From contig NW_002476523.1 in the NCBI RefSeq assembly GCF_000189635.1, positions 310,001 through 374,000 of the forward strand: a stretch of DNA of 64,000 bases. The letters run 5' to 3'. Made by a program: the position numbers and the translations under genes. The DNA is from Tetrahymena thermophila SB210. Taxonomy: Eukaryota > Ciliophora > Oligohymenophorea > Hymenostomatida > Tetrahymenidae. Position 1 is the first letter of the stretch. Each line of letters starts with the position of its first letter. This document shows positions 26,564 to 38,059 of the stretch, in pieces. The notes beneath the pieces are model-generated. The model did no database searches. It saw only the letters and a list, made by a program, of their open reading frames with translations, and was not told the origin of the DNA.

Positions 26564-26779
26564 ATGTTCAGGTAATAAATAGTTGGATACTCAAAAATTA
26601 TTGAAGAAGCTTTATAACAAGAAATAGAACTTCTTTAATAGAATTTATTAACATTTTTTTCAAATTTAATCTCTGCGAAAGAACCTCAGTTTGAATTTAA
26701 AGTGTAGATTCTTATAAAAATAAATGTTTTTGAGTAATTCTGGAACATACCACTTATTTTGGATTAGACTGGTTAGTGA
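26564..26779 (+). CDS. Small hypothetical reading frame (71 residues)
   Basis: It starts with ATG and ends with TGA. The translation contains a helical, coiled-coil-like stretch (SKIIEEALQQEIELLQQNLL) followed by SAKEPQFEFKVQILIKINVF, with ordinary codon composition for this genome. A TGA lies just upstream in frame, supporting this start if it is a gene. No family is recognised, and it could be one exon of a larger gene or chance. Confidence 0.25.
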
Positions 26780-26820
26780 TGATACGTTTTTATCTATATA
26801 ACATTTAATCTACTTTATTA

Positions 26821-26938
26821 ATGCGGCTGCGACATGGAAGGAAAAAATTTAAGAGATATTAACGCGGCTGTGACTTGGAAGGAAAGAATTTAAGAGATAT
26901 TAATGCGGTTGTGACTTGGAAGGAAAAAATTTAAGGGA
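26821..26938. repeat. 41-bp tandem repeat, three copies
   Basis: Three head-to-tail copies start at 26821, 26862 and 26903, each containing GCGGCTG or GCGGTTG, then TGGAAGGAAA, then ATTTAAGAGATATT. Copies differ at only a few positions. The local GC content is well above the surroundings. No reading frame or RNA fold could be assigned. Confidence 0.85.
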
Positions 26939-27720
26939 CGATTTTGAGAATTAGAGTACATAGACTAAAAATAATGAGGTGATTATGTTTGTTTCAGTTT
27001 GTTTCTTGTGATTGTGTATTATATAATAAAATTTTTTAGTTTACCGGGAGTACGAAAATATAAGAGAATTTCATTATTAGGATGATTTTATTTTTTATTT
27101 AATAAATCAAATAATTCAAAAGAGAATTTCCTCATTTTATGCCCTACTTTCATTTTGCTCTTAAGCACTATATATAGATATATATATATATATAAATCAA
27201 ACTCTTTGTTAAGTTGAATGTTTTGCCAAATAGTAAAACTTCAAAATCAAATAAACAAACCCTATGATACTGAATTAATATAACTAACTCTTAAATTATA
27301 AATCCCTAAATAAGATGGAGATACGTCAGACATAATTAAGAAGTATTAAAGAGTGATTTCTCAACCTTCTTAGAACGAGTAATAGCAAAAATAGTAATCA
27401 CCAATATCAATAAAAACACAATAAAATTAAATAAACCATAGCAGTGGTTGCATGAAAAGCTAAATAAGAGAGCGATATTACTAATTGGAAGGTATTAATT
27501 ATAGGCTCAAAAAGTCTAACTACCTTTAAGTTGTTTACATACTCTATACTAGCTTTCATTAATTTTACCTTTTTAATAATTTATTACGCACATTATATGG
27601 TAGAATTTGAATTGTCATTCTTTAAGAAAATTGGTCATCAACTTTAACTATGTTAATAATTTTTAACTCTATAAGTGAATAGATGTTTCATTCAATCCTT
27701 ATTGATACCTTAGAGAGGAA

Positions 27721-28889
27721 AAGAGAAGCAGAAATAAATAATGAATACAATCAAACCAATTAGAAGTTGTTTAGTATGTCAAAAATAACTCTAATAATTG
27801 GTTGGAACTATTAAAGGAGGAAATCTTAGTCTAACAAGTAAATTTTGTGTCAAAATGAAGGCCTACTTAACAAGCTGGATATAAAATAATAAACTGTCAT
27901 CCTAAAAAGAGCATCACTACTTAAATGTTTTTTAAAATAGATAGATAAAAAATAATTAATTTCAATTGTTTCTTTTTTACCTTTATTACATCATAAAAAG
28001 AAAAAGAAAGAAAAGAAATTTCTTATTTTTTAACCTCAAATAAATTTTAAAAAATAAATAATAAATTTCTAGAATTTTTTTTATTTAGTAAACAAAATCA
28101 TTCAAATGATTCATCATTTATTTTGTTCACTAAAAAATTCAAATTAATAAATTATTTAAATACAACTTTTATTTTTTAAATTAGTGATGTAATTTATTTT
28201 TTTCAAAATATTCACTTTCAAAAGCATTTTAATCAATTCAAAATAAAAGAGTTTTATTTTTAATCAATTAAAAATAAAAGAGTTTTATTTTAAGTATTTT
28301 TCAATCAAAAAATCTTCTCACAATAGTATAAAAAATATTGAAAAAAATTTTTATTATTTCTTCATTCGAGCACGTATTCGAATTATTTATTATCAAAAAT
28401 AAAATTTAACTAATTTATGTTCTAAATTGAATGATAAACCATTTATTTTTGGTTCATTTACATCAAAGAAGAAACCATAAATAATTTTTAAAAATGCCTA
28501 AATTTAATAAATTTTTATATATTATATTAATCTAGTTTATAGCTTATCCATGAATTAAATTCATATTTAAATTAATTAATAATCAGTCCTTCAAAGTTGC
28601 ATTAAGCTCGAGTTTGGCTCGAGTTAAGAGTCACTGGGAGACAGTATATATATTATTTTTATGTAGTTATAAATGAAAATTAAATTATACAATTTATATA
28701 ATGAATTAAATTTTACTCTTTCTTTTTTTTAACAAATTTAAAACAAACTTGAAATATGTTAATTTAAAAATATATTTTATCTTAAAATGACTTAATTTAT
28801 GAGTAAATGTTTGCTTTTTTTGAAATGGACTATTTCTTAAAGAAAGTTAAGTTAATTGATAATTTAATAAATAATTTGATTTTTATTGA
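27721..28889. other. AT-rich stretch without a recognisable gene
   Basis: No gene is seen. 28602-28626 holds two CTCGAG hexamers separated by TTTGG, a short palindromic element that is GC-rich for this region. Confidence 0.35.
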
Positions 28890-31800
28890 TTATTAATTTT
28901 TGTATAATTAGCAAATAAAGCATCCCTTCTAATCTGTTTTGATAGGAAAGTATACTCAAAGGACCCTCAAAGGATCATTTATAATTAAAAATGATGTTAA
29001 ATAGGTTTATATAATATGTGGTTTTACTTCATTTTCTATTAAATACTGTTAAATGTAATAAGCATCTCTATTACTTATGAATTTCTAAAGCTAGCTTACA
29101 ATCAGACATTTTTTCATTTCCATAATAATGATATTATTTTATGATTACTTATATTAAGATTATTTATTTCTGGCAATGACGATATTTTAGTTGCACACTT
29201 CTTGAACCGATTTCATAATTTTGGAGATGTTTTAGTTTTTTTTCTCAGTCGTATGTCCATCCATAGCAACTATAAATCGCATTCATTATCTCTCACATAA
29301 CAGAACTTCCACCACTTTCATTTTTTTCATATTAATTTAAAATATAAAAAATTTAACATAAAAATTTACCTTTTTTAGACAGCTTGGGCTATGAGTTAGG
29401 AATTTCTTTGTGTGTTTAATCCTATTTTGTAAATAGGAGCGTCCATTTTGATTTTAAAAAACTGTATAATTCCATTATAAAATTAATTGTATCAAAAAAA
29501 TATTTATATTGTTTACCATTTGCTTGCTTTTTTTATTGTAAATCTTCAGTTATTCTACGAAATAAAAAATCTAGACTTGTTTATATTTATATTTAATTTA
29601 GACTAATAAACATTTTTTTTTGAAAGAGGAAGAAAACAAATGAGATGACTTAGAATAGGATATTATTGAGTAAAGGTAGATGATTGAGTTTTGAATCTAA
29701 GAATCAGTGAAAGCATTTTATTCAAAATTAAAAAAAAATTTATCCTTTTTCATCTATGCTAACTTAAAGCTAGCTAGCTAGTTTACTTACTTACTTAATT
29801 GCTTTCTATTTTTGTTTTTTTTGTTCTATTACTTATTTAAAAATTCATTTAGCGAAAGAAATACAAAATAAATGAGCGCAAAAACAACCATTCATTCATA
29901 CATTACTCATAACATTTAACATATAATTCCATTCAAAAATTTCATCGTATGAAAACGAATAGATAGATAAGTGAGTGGCATTTAATTACATACATTTTTT
30001 TTTAACTAGCTTGTTAGCTGAATTAAGCTAAATAGTTAATTAAAAACAAATGTATGTAATTAAATACCATTCATTTATTAAGTCATTTACAAACTACTAA
30101 TTTTTGAATAGCAATTTACTATATATATGTAATATAAAGGCAATATTCATCTAGTAAATCGTAAAGCAAAATTGGAATATTTTGTAATGAATTATTATTC
30201 CTCTTTTAATTAGCCTCAGTAATTCTCTTTTAATTAGTTTTTTTATATTATAGTTAGATTCTTTTGTATTTTTAAAATATTCATTAATTAGGTAGTTGCA
30301 ATAGTTTTTATTTTTCTATAATAATCCCTTTAATGGATAAAATATTTTTAATTAAGAAAAACAAAGAAAATTAATTAAAAAATTAATTTTTAGACCTCAA
30401 ACAAAATATTTAATCAAATAATTAATTCAAAAAAGAAGATAATCAAAATTAAAAAAAGATAATCAGTATTTAGCTCTCAAACCTTTGAACGAAAAACAAA
30501 AACATTAAATACAAAAAAATATACAATGGAAGATAAAGGGCTTAGAAATAATTACAAAAAAAACATAACTAGAATGTTTATTAATTTCCTAAGATAAAAA
30601 TATTAAGACAAACATGAATTAATAAGACAAAATTTTGAAAATAGAATTCCAGATTTAAAAACCATTATTAAAAGATATGATCTAAAATAACAATTTGAGT
30701 TGTTTATCTAAATTTTTCCTAAATTATTTTTCTAATCAAAAATTTAAAATAAATTCAATAAGTTGAGCTCCTATTTCGAACGACTAGCTTATATCTATAA
30801 AAGTATCCTTTTGCCTAGGAGACATTGATCAAATTATTTCTTTCTCAATAATAGACGAATATATTTATTAATAAAAATATAGGTAAAGTGGTTTAGTTTT
30901 TTAATAGATAAATAAATAAATATAAATTTATGAATTCTAAAAATGATAAAATATGATTATTATATGCTATATTACTCTATTAATTTATTAAACAATCTTC
31001 AATTTTTTAAAATTCAATAATAGCTTTTTTATTTTCTTAAACAAGCTAAGAAATTTAAGCTCATAAAATTCTCCAGAAGAGTATCTAGAATTTTCTTTGA
31101 TGGATTTTATGTAATAGCTGATTAATTTATCAAACGAAAAAAATATCCTTAAAATTTAATCTATTATTTAAATAATTTTAATCTAAAAAAATTTTAACTA
31201 ATTTTGTTTGTTTGTTTTTTTTGTTTTTATAATCGTTTTTTTATTTTTAACTTAGAAAGAAATATTTTATTTTGTTAATTATTTATTATTATATATATTC
31301 AAAAGAAATTTTTGTAACATTTATTTCGTCTATTTTCAGATTGCTCTCAATCGAATATAAACAAATAAATATATAGGTAGATATATAAATAAAATTCTTT
31401 AATAAAAGCAAGAGATTAATTAGCCTATTAGCAATAATTTATCTTTACAAAATTTCTAAATCAATTTAAATTTTCTTCTTGAAAAATTTTTTAACGCTGA
31501 AGGAATCTAAGTAACTCACTATTTATAAATTAGTAAATAAGCTGGCGATGCCTCAGAAATTATTAAACAGTATTAAAAAATGATTTTCCTTCTTTCTTAG
31601 CGCAATTAATTGCAAAAATAATCATCATTAATATTAATCAAAACACAATAGAATTAAATAAGTCATTGCAATTATTGCATGAAAAGGCTAATAAGAGAGC
31701 TAGAGTTTTTCTCTTAATAACAAGAAACTTACAAAGTAAAAGTCTTCCCCTAATAAGATGACCTTGCTTAAAATTTATTTTAACATATATCATATTGCAA

Positions 31801-31935
31801 TGTCAATTCTCAAGAGGTAGAATTTGCATGGAAAATTAGTCGTCAGCTTTATTTAAATATGGCTGCAATTTTTAACTCTATAAGCGAATAGATGATTTTT
31901 CCAAACTCTATTGATACCTAACAGAGCAATTTAGA
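28890..31935 (-). pseudogene. Decayed minus-strand gene of unknown function, copy 2 of a diverged duplication
   Basis: Counterpart of 25640-27720 with about 0.9 kb of extra DNA at 29640-31520, in which no gene is visible. On the minus strand, 29375-29455 reads MDAPIYKIGLNTQRNSQLIA and continues AQAVQKR up to a GT donor, which looks like a first coding exon. Near 31540-31700 the membrane-like segment is present, but an in-frame TGA sits where copy 1 has TTA. Upstream near 31835-31930 the peptide reads YQQSLEKSSIRLQSQKL and onward to ADDQFSMQILP. The retained peptides show that this was a protein gene. The in-frame stop and indels relative to copy 1 suggest it is no longer intact. Confidence 0.4.
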
Positions 31936-33229
31936 AGCAGAAATGAATCAATCATAAAGTACTAAAAATAGTTTTTTAATTAACAAATGAATTTATCAGA
32001 AAATTAATTATTTTTTAAAATAGACAAAAGACAAACTAATTTATCAGAAAAAAATTTATTTTTTAATGTAGAAAAATGATTGAATTGAAATTAATAAAAT
32101 AATTAAAAAAAATTGTATTTATTTTTTAGCGCTTACATTTATAAGCGATTTTCAATTTTAATGTAAACAAATTTATTTATTTTAAGGCAAATAAAAAAAT
32201 ATATTCGATTAAAGTTAGAATAGTCTAAATTTATAGGAAATTATTTTTAATAAAAAATAATAAATTAGATAAAATATTTATCATTTAGAGCTTTACTTAA
32301 AAAGCTACAATTCAAAAATAAATAGATATAAATGTGCTATGATCAATACTTTTTTAAAATTTGCAAAAGATAATTTGAAATTGATTCTTTCTTTGTTTCT
32401 TTCATTTATAGGTGTATCTTATTTTAATTAATCAGAATCTCGCAAATTAATAAAATTCATCAATTTAATCAATTTTATTTATTCATTTTTCTTTCAAAAA
32501 ACCTTCATCTTATCTCATAAGAAAAAATATTGAAAAAGAATTGTATTCTTTTTTCTCTATAATTATTGTAAGTAATTATTTATTTATTATCAAACTATAA
32601 TTAAACTAATTTTTCTTCTAAAATGAATGATAAACAATCAATAAATGGATAAAATTAATTGCATAATCAGTTAATAAATAAATGATACTAATTTATGTTG
32701 ATAAATAAATTATATATATTTTTATGCTCATTTTAAATTATAATTGATCATTATTTTATATTTACAACTAACTTTTATAAATTATAAAATATCTTTGATA
32801 TTTATTATATTTATCTTCTTAGAAAAGAATACTCAAAAAATACTTCAAACTATAGTTAGGATGTTTGTTTATTAATACATTTAATGAATTCGTTTATTTC
32901 ATTAATAAAGCAAAGAAGTTGGTAATAGGGTTGCAGGATTAGTTTGTTATCATGGATTAATGGGTCAATAATTCCTTTAATAAATAGGTAGAGTATGAAG
33001 GGAGTTCTTTCTCATATTGTAAAATCTCTCCCTTTTCAAATTTGCATTTGGCTTCTAGAATCAATTATTAAATAGATTTAAGGTTTTTTCTTATTAACAA
33101 GGTCTGTTTCCTGATATAAAATGGAGTAATTCAATTAAGAAATGTAAATTAAAAAAAAAAAAATAGTTGTGCTATTTCACTAAATTTTAGAAAGGCATTT
33201 AGATATATTTTATATTTTTAACAATTTAT
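31936..33229. other. AT-rich stretch without a recognisable gene
   Basis: No gene is supportable. It leads into the 3' end of the minus-strand TPR array. Confidence 0.35.
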
Positions 33230-34970
33230 TCATTTAGTATTTGAAGTCTTTTTTTATAGAGCCCTTTTTCTTGAAAGGGATCTAGATTCAGTAGGGTTGA
33301 TTTCAAGAACTTTATTGTAACAATCAAGAGCTTTGTCTGTTTAATTTTTTCTTTCGTAAGCAAGTTCAGAGTTCTAAAGTGATTATTCATATTCGGATTA
33401 ATTTATAAAGCTTTGTTAAATTATTCAAGAGCTTCATCATTCATATTTTAATCGAAATAAACTAACCCTATATTATTATAGGCCACTTGCTTTTCAGGAT
33501 TGACTTCTAGTATTTTCTTATATGTTTCAAGTGCTAGGTCAAACATAGTTTTATCTTAGATAAGCGTTACCTAATTGAATGTAAGCATTATTATACTTTG
33601 AGTCTAATTCAATTGCTTTTTAGTAGCTTCCTATAGCTTCATCAAGCATATTCTAGTCTTAGTAAATCCTACCCAAATCCAAATGATAATGAGTTTCAAT
33701 GCATTTAGGCACATATTCGTAGAACTCTTTAGCTTCTTTTATCATTTTTCTATCCAAATAATAATTCATCACTTCTTCCATAGCAGCAAAGCACTTAGGA
33801 TTTATTTCTATAGCTTTTTGTAATTAGCTTCTTCATACTTTCTATTTGCCTTCAATATAAAACCTAGTTTGTCGTAAGCATTAGAGTAGTTTGGATCTAA
33901 TTCAATAACCTTTTTTAAACACTTAATTGATTCATCATCATTCAATTCAGTGTAATATTTATTTCCTTCTTCATAGTAATCTTTTGCAGTTTAAAGATTT
34001 TTCTCCTACTACTCTTCTTTGTGAGTTTCTTAAGCTTATTTTCCATTTTTATTTTTCAGTCCATTTATTCTGCTTAATGTATTCTTATGAGCAGGATTGA
34101 TTTCAAGAGCTCTATTATTGCACTCAAGAGCTTTATCTTTCTAATCTTTTTTTTCATAAACCAGCCCTGAATTTTAAATGGATGACTCATATTCTGGGTC
34201 TGCTTCTATAGCTTTATTGAATTATTCAAGTGCCTCGTCTAACATGTTTTATCTTAAATATATAAGGCCTATATTATTATATGCGACTGATTTTTTTTAG
34301 TCTATTTCTATTATTTTTTAATAGCACTCTATGGCTTAATCGTATAACAGTTTTTCTGAATAAGCGTTGCCTAATTAGATATAAGCGTCAATGTAGTTAG
34401 AGTCTAACTCAAGTACTTTTCTATAGTAGACAATGGATTCATCAAACATATTTTGAACTAAGTAAACTTTTGCTAATTTATAATAAGCATCAAGGTTTTT
34501 AGGAACTTATTCAGAGAATTCTTTAGCTTCTTTAATCATTTTTTTATCTAAATGCATTTTCATCACTGTCTCTATAGTCTCTATAGCAGAACAAAATGTT
34601 GGGTTGAGCTCAAGAGCTTTTTTGTAGTGGAAAATAGAATCGTTAAACATTTTTTTTTCTTTTTTAACTAAACCAAGTTTATCATAAGCTAAATAGAAAT
34701 TTGGATCTATTTCTAAAGCTTTTTTAAGATATTCTATGGATTTATCATTATTCTATTATTAATAGTAGTCACAGCCTTCAAAATAATAATCGTCTGTCTG
34801 ATGTTGAAAGAACTTTCTTATTATCATTTTTCAATAAATCTTTAAAAAGACTAAAATCATCATCATGATCATCTTCATCATCATCTTTTGAATTTATTTA
34901 AAAAACTCTTACTTTTGCCTTTTTATAGTTTGGTTTTATTTAAAGAACTTTTAGTAACACTCAAGTGCTT
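33230..34970 (-). pseudogene. TPR-repeat protein, 3' part, with several frame breaks
   Basis: On the minus strand this stretch encodes tandem 34-residue TPR units of the pattern NxGxxYxxxxMxDEAIxxYxKAIEIxP, for example NMLDEAIGSYQKAIELDSKY. The frame ends at TGA (33230-33232) after a basic tail. From about 34780 down to 33830 the frame is open for roughly 950 nt, and it includes an acidic-linker neighbour (KDDDEDDHDDDFSLF) at 34860-34890. Single-base frame breaks are needed near 33390, 33555, 33820 and 34805 to follow the repeat. None of these sites looks like an intron. TPR arrays are protein-interaction scaffolds. I infer a pseudogene or, less likely, base-level assembly errors in a repetitive gene. 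Confidence 0.7.
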
Positions 34971-34971
34971 T

Positions 34972-35325
34972 ACTTAGGACTTCTTAATTAGGCTATCAAG
35001 TAGATGGAAAAGGCTACTCAATTCTATTTAGCAGCAATCGATTTAGATCACGATTTCATATAGTCCTATCTTGGATTGGGTAGCATGTATTCTGCTAATG
35101 GAATCAATGAAAAAGCTCTTGAATGCTTTTCTAAAGCTTAAGAAATTGATGTCAATAAAGCTGCAACATTTAATAGTATTGGATTTATGTATTATAATTA
35201 GAAAATTTATGACTAAGCTCTTGAAAATTTTAACAAAGCCTTAGAAATAAATCCAAACTATGAATTAGCTATTTACAACACCGGGCTTGTGTGCCAATAA
35301 AAAACCAAAACGATAAAGTTACAGA
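34972..35325 (+). pseudogene. Inverted TPR block inside the minus-strand TPR array
   Basis: On the plus strand a frame reads LGLLNQAIKQMEKATQFYLA, continues with GLGSMYSANGINEKALECF and FNSIGFMYYNQKIYDQALE, and ends in NPNYELAIYNTGLVCQQ. That is about three clear TPR units in the strand opposite to both neighbours. At the left edge (about 34972) and the right edge (about 35295-35325) the coding strand switches abruptly, and the minus-strand repeats resume beyond. The simplest explanation is a local inversion of about 330-350 bp inside the array, by rearrangement or misassembly. Confidence 0.75.
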
Positions 35326-36951
35326 AAGCTTAAGTATATTTTGGATTAAGTTATATTGTCTTTTCATAGCATTCAATAAACTCAACTATTTTATCAGTTT
35401 AAATAAAAAGATCATCTTCGAATAAGGAATTCAAATCGCTATCTTTGACTTTATTGTAACACTCAAAAGCTTCAGATTGCATATTCTTTTAAGAATAAAC
35501 ATTTCCTTGTCTGACAAAAATGGAAATTAATTTTGGGTTCATCTCTTCAGTTTTCTTGTAATATACCAAGGCTTCTTCTAGCATATTTTTTGATTCATAT
35601 ATTATTCCTAAGTTGAAGTAAGCGAGGTAATAACTTGAATCAAGCAATAATATTTTTTTAAAGTAATCTAGGGCCTCATCAAACATATTTTACAAGATAT
35701 AAACGTCCCCTAAATTATTTAGGGCTTTTATATTATTCTCCTCTATTGCTAATATGCTTTAATAGCAAGCTATTGCTTCATCATAACTTTTCTAAGTTGT
35801 TTTCAGTATTGCTAAACAAAGATAAGAGTCGATGTGTTTTGGGTTTATTTCTATTATTTTTTTATAGCATTAAATGGCTTCATTAATATTTCCTTTTAAC
35901 TTATAAGCTTTTGCATTTCTATAATAAGCATTATAGCAATTTGGATCTATTTAGTAGCTTTTTTATAGCAGTTTTGAGCTTCATCAAGCATTTTTTAGTC
36001 AGAGTAAATTACAGCTAAGTTAATATGAGCTTTAGTATGCTATGGATTTAATTTAATAACTTTTTTATATGCCTTGACAGCTTCTTCATTCATATATTTC
36101 TTTTGATATATTAAAGCTAACTAAAATTAATCATAATGACTATAAGGATCGATTTAAATTATTTTTTTGAAGCATTCAATACCCTCGTCTAACAAATTCT
36201 ACTTAACGCAAATATCTCCCAAATTTATCAGAGATTCAAGAAACTTAGGATTGATTTCTTGTAGCTTTCAATAGCATTTTATATTAAATTTTATTTTACA
36301 TAAATAACCGCAGAGTTATGATGGGCTTATTGATATTAAGGATCTACATGAAGTGCTTTCTTAAAATACTCAAGTGCTTCAGTTATCATATCTTTATCAT
36401 AGTAGATAAGTCCTATGTTATTATAAGAATCAGGGCTTTTTGGATTAATTTCAATGACTTTTTGAAAATAAGTAAGTGCCTCATCATATTTTTATTCTTA
36501 ATAATATAGTAACCCTAGGTTAAACTGAGTGTTAAAATGATTAGGATCTATTTCAATAGCTTTTTTGTAATATTTGATAGCCTCCTCCTTCTTACTTATA
36601 TTCTAGTAAATAAACCCAAGTATTTCATAAGCTTCTACACAATTTTCATCCATTTCTATAGCTTTTTTGAGGTATTTGATAGAATCTTCAGTTTTATAAT
36701 CTAGATAATAGTTACGAGCTAGGCTGATATAAGCCTTAACATAATTAGGATCTATATTAAGTATGCTCTTATAGCAATCATAAGCTTCATAAATCATATT
36801 TTTGTTTTCGTAAGTAAATCCTAAGTTGTGATGAGCTTCTGCAAAATTTGGATCTATTTCTATAGCTTTTTTAAAGCAATCTATAGCTTTATCTGTAAGA
36901 TTTTATATTATGTAAGCAAAACCTAATCTTTCATGAGCCTTTGCGCTTTTA
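35326..36951 (-). pseudogene. TPR-repeat protein, 5' part, truncated and frame-broken
   Basis: The minus strand encodes more than ten TPR units, such as EAYDCYKSILNIDPNYVKAY and EALDYFKKILLLDSSYYLAY. A continuous frame runs from about 36945 to 36275. Breaks are needed near 36265 (the frame meets TGA soon after) and near 35951 to keep following the repeat. No start codon or non-TPR N terminus is visible: the array begins mid-repeat at a GGGCCC sequence (36952-36957) beyond which the sequence is plain AT-rich DNA. That abrupt edge suggests a truncation or rearrangement point. Together with 33230-34970 and the inverted block it was probably one long TPR gene. Confidence 0.7.
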
Positions 36952-36957
36952 GGGGCC

Positions 36958-38059
36958 CAGATTGAGAAATATAAGTATTAAATTTATTCCTTAAATCAAA
37001 TATTGTTTAAAAATTTTTTTAAAACGATGACAAGTAACACAAAAAAGGATATAATAAGTTTCAAAGTACACATAAATTAAACTTATATGCTAGAAATAAT
37101 TTAAATAGGCTATGTTAATTACCAATAGAATACTTTTCAGGGATATATTTATTTATTATAAATTTTAAATAGTAAAATAAATATTTATTTCATATTTAGT
37201 ACTAAAAATTTGAAGAAAAAAATTTTAAAATAAAAATTATTTTTAAAAATTAGGTTGGTATTATGTACCCAACCAATATCATATTTTTAATAGGCTAAAT
37301 CAAAGAAGGTCTTGAAAATAATGAAGGAGTATTCCTTTCATGATTCATCTTAAATACTCATCAAGTAAATTTAATATTATTGTTTAAATTTGTTTTTAAA
37401 TTTTTAATTTTTTAATTTTATTGCTCATTATTCAATTCTAATATGCTAATAAAATTATATTTGGAGTTTTGTTAAAATTATATTTATATTGAAAATAGGA
37501 ATTTAAATTAATGAAGTTAAATCTCACAAATAGTAAAATAAATATATTAAATAAAAACATTAAAAATATATTAAAACAGTAAATATATTAAATCAAAAGA
37601 TTAAAAAGTAAATTAATAATGTTAGTTATTATTTTGCAAATAAATGGTTTAGTTTTGTACGTACAACAATAGAAAGATTTTATTTTTTTAAGGATATATT
37701 AAACATTTGAATTATTTATTTTAATGGTAAGTAAATTATCTAATTAATTAATATGATGACTTACTTTTTCATAAAATGGAATTAAATAATAAAAATATAT
37801 TCATTTATTTGAAAAATTTCATACTTAAATCTTAATTGCTATGTAAACAAACACATACTATTAATAAATAAAGGTTTAACATTCATATTATTAAATATAA
37901 GTTAACTAATCTTTTTATTTTTAAAGCTAATCTTTTGAATTCTTATTATTATTTTTGAGGCAATAAACTTTTTATAAATAAATTTATATTTTAGCATTAA
38001 TAAATAAATAAATAAAAAATTTTATTTTTAATTTTCTAATTAATTTTAAGCAAAAAAAA
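36958..38059. other. AT-rich stretch without a recognisable gene
   Basis: No gene is seen. GGTTGG at 37253-37258 and CCAACC at 37269-37274 could form a short hairpin. Confidence 0.35.

Larger units (their letters stand above)
25640..27720 (-). pseudogene. Decayed minus-strand gene of unknown function, copy 1 of a diverged duplication
   Basis: Blocks of this region recur at 28890-31935 in the same order: 25640-25810 with 28890-29080, 25900-26350 with 29165-29640, 27300-27480 with 31520-31705, and 27600-27720 with 31839-31927. On the minus strand both copies give similar peptides. Near 26105-26170 this copy reads SIYKIELNTESYSQLITQVV, against PIYKIGLNTQRNSQLIAQAV in copy 2. Near 27330-27475 it reads ALLFSFSCNHCYGLFNFIVF and continues as a hydrophobic membrane-like segment ending in TRSKK. 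Frames cannot be joined into a full gene, and copy 1 differs from copy 2 by a 4-base deletion near 27645. I infer a pseudogene or a gene with unrecognised introns; the function is unknown. Confidence 0.4.

Noticed and set aside
36318..36509. Plus-strand open frame of 63 codons
   Set aside because: Antisense shadow of the TPR array on the minus strand.
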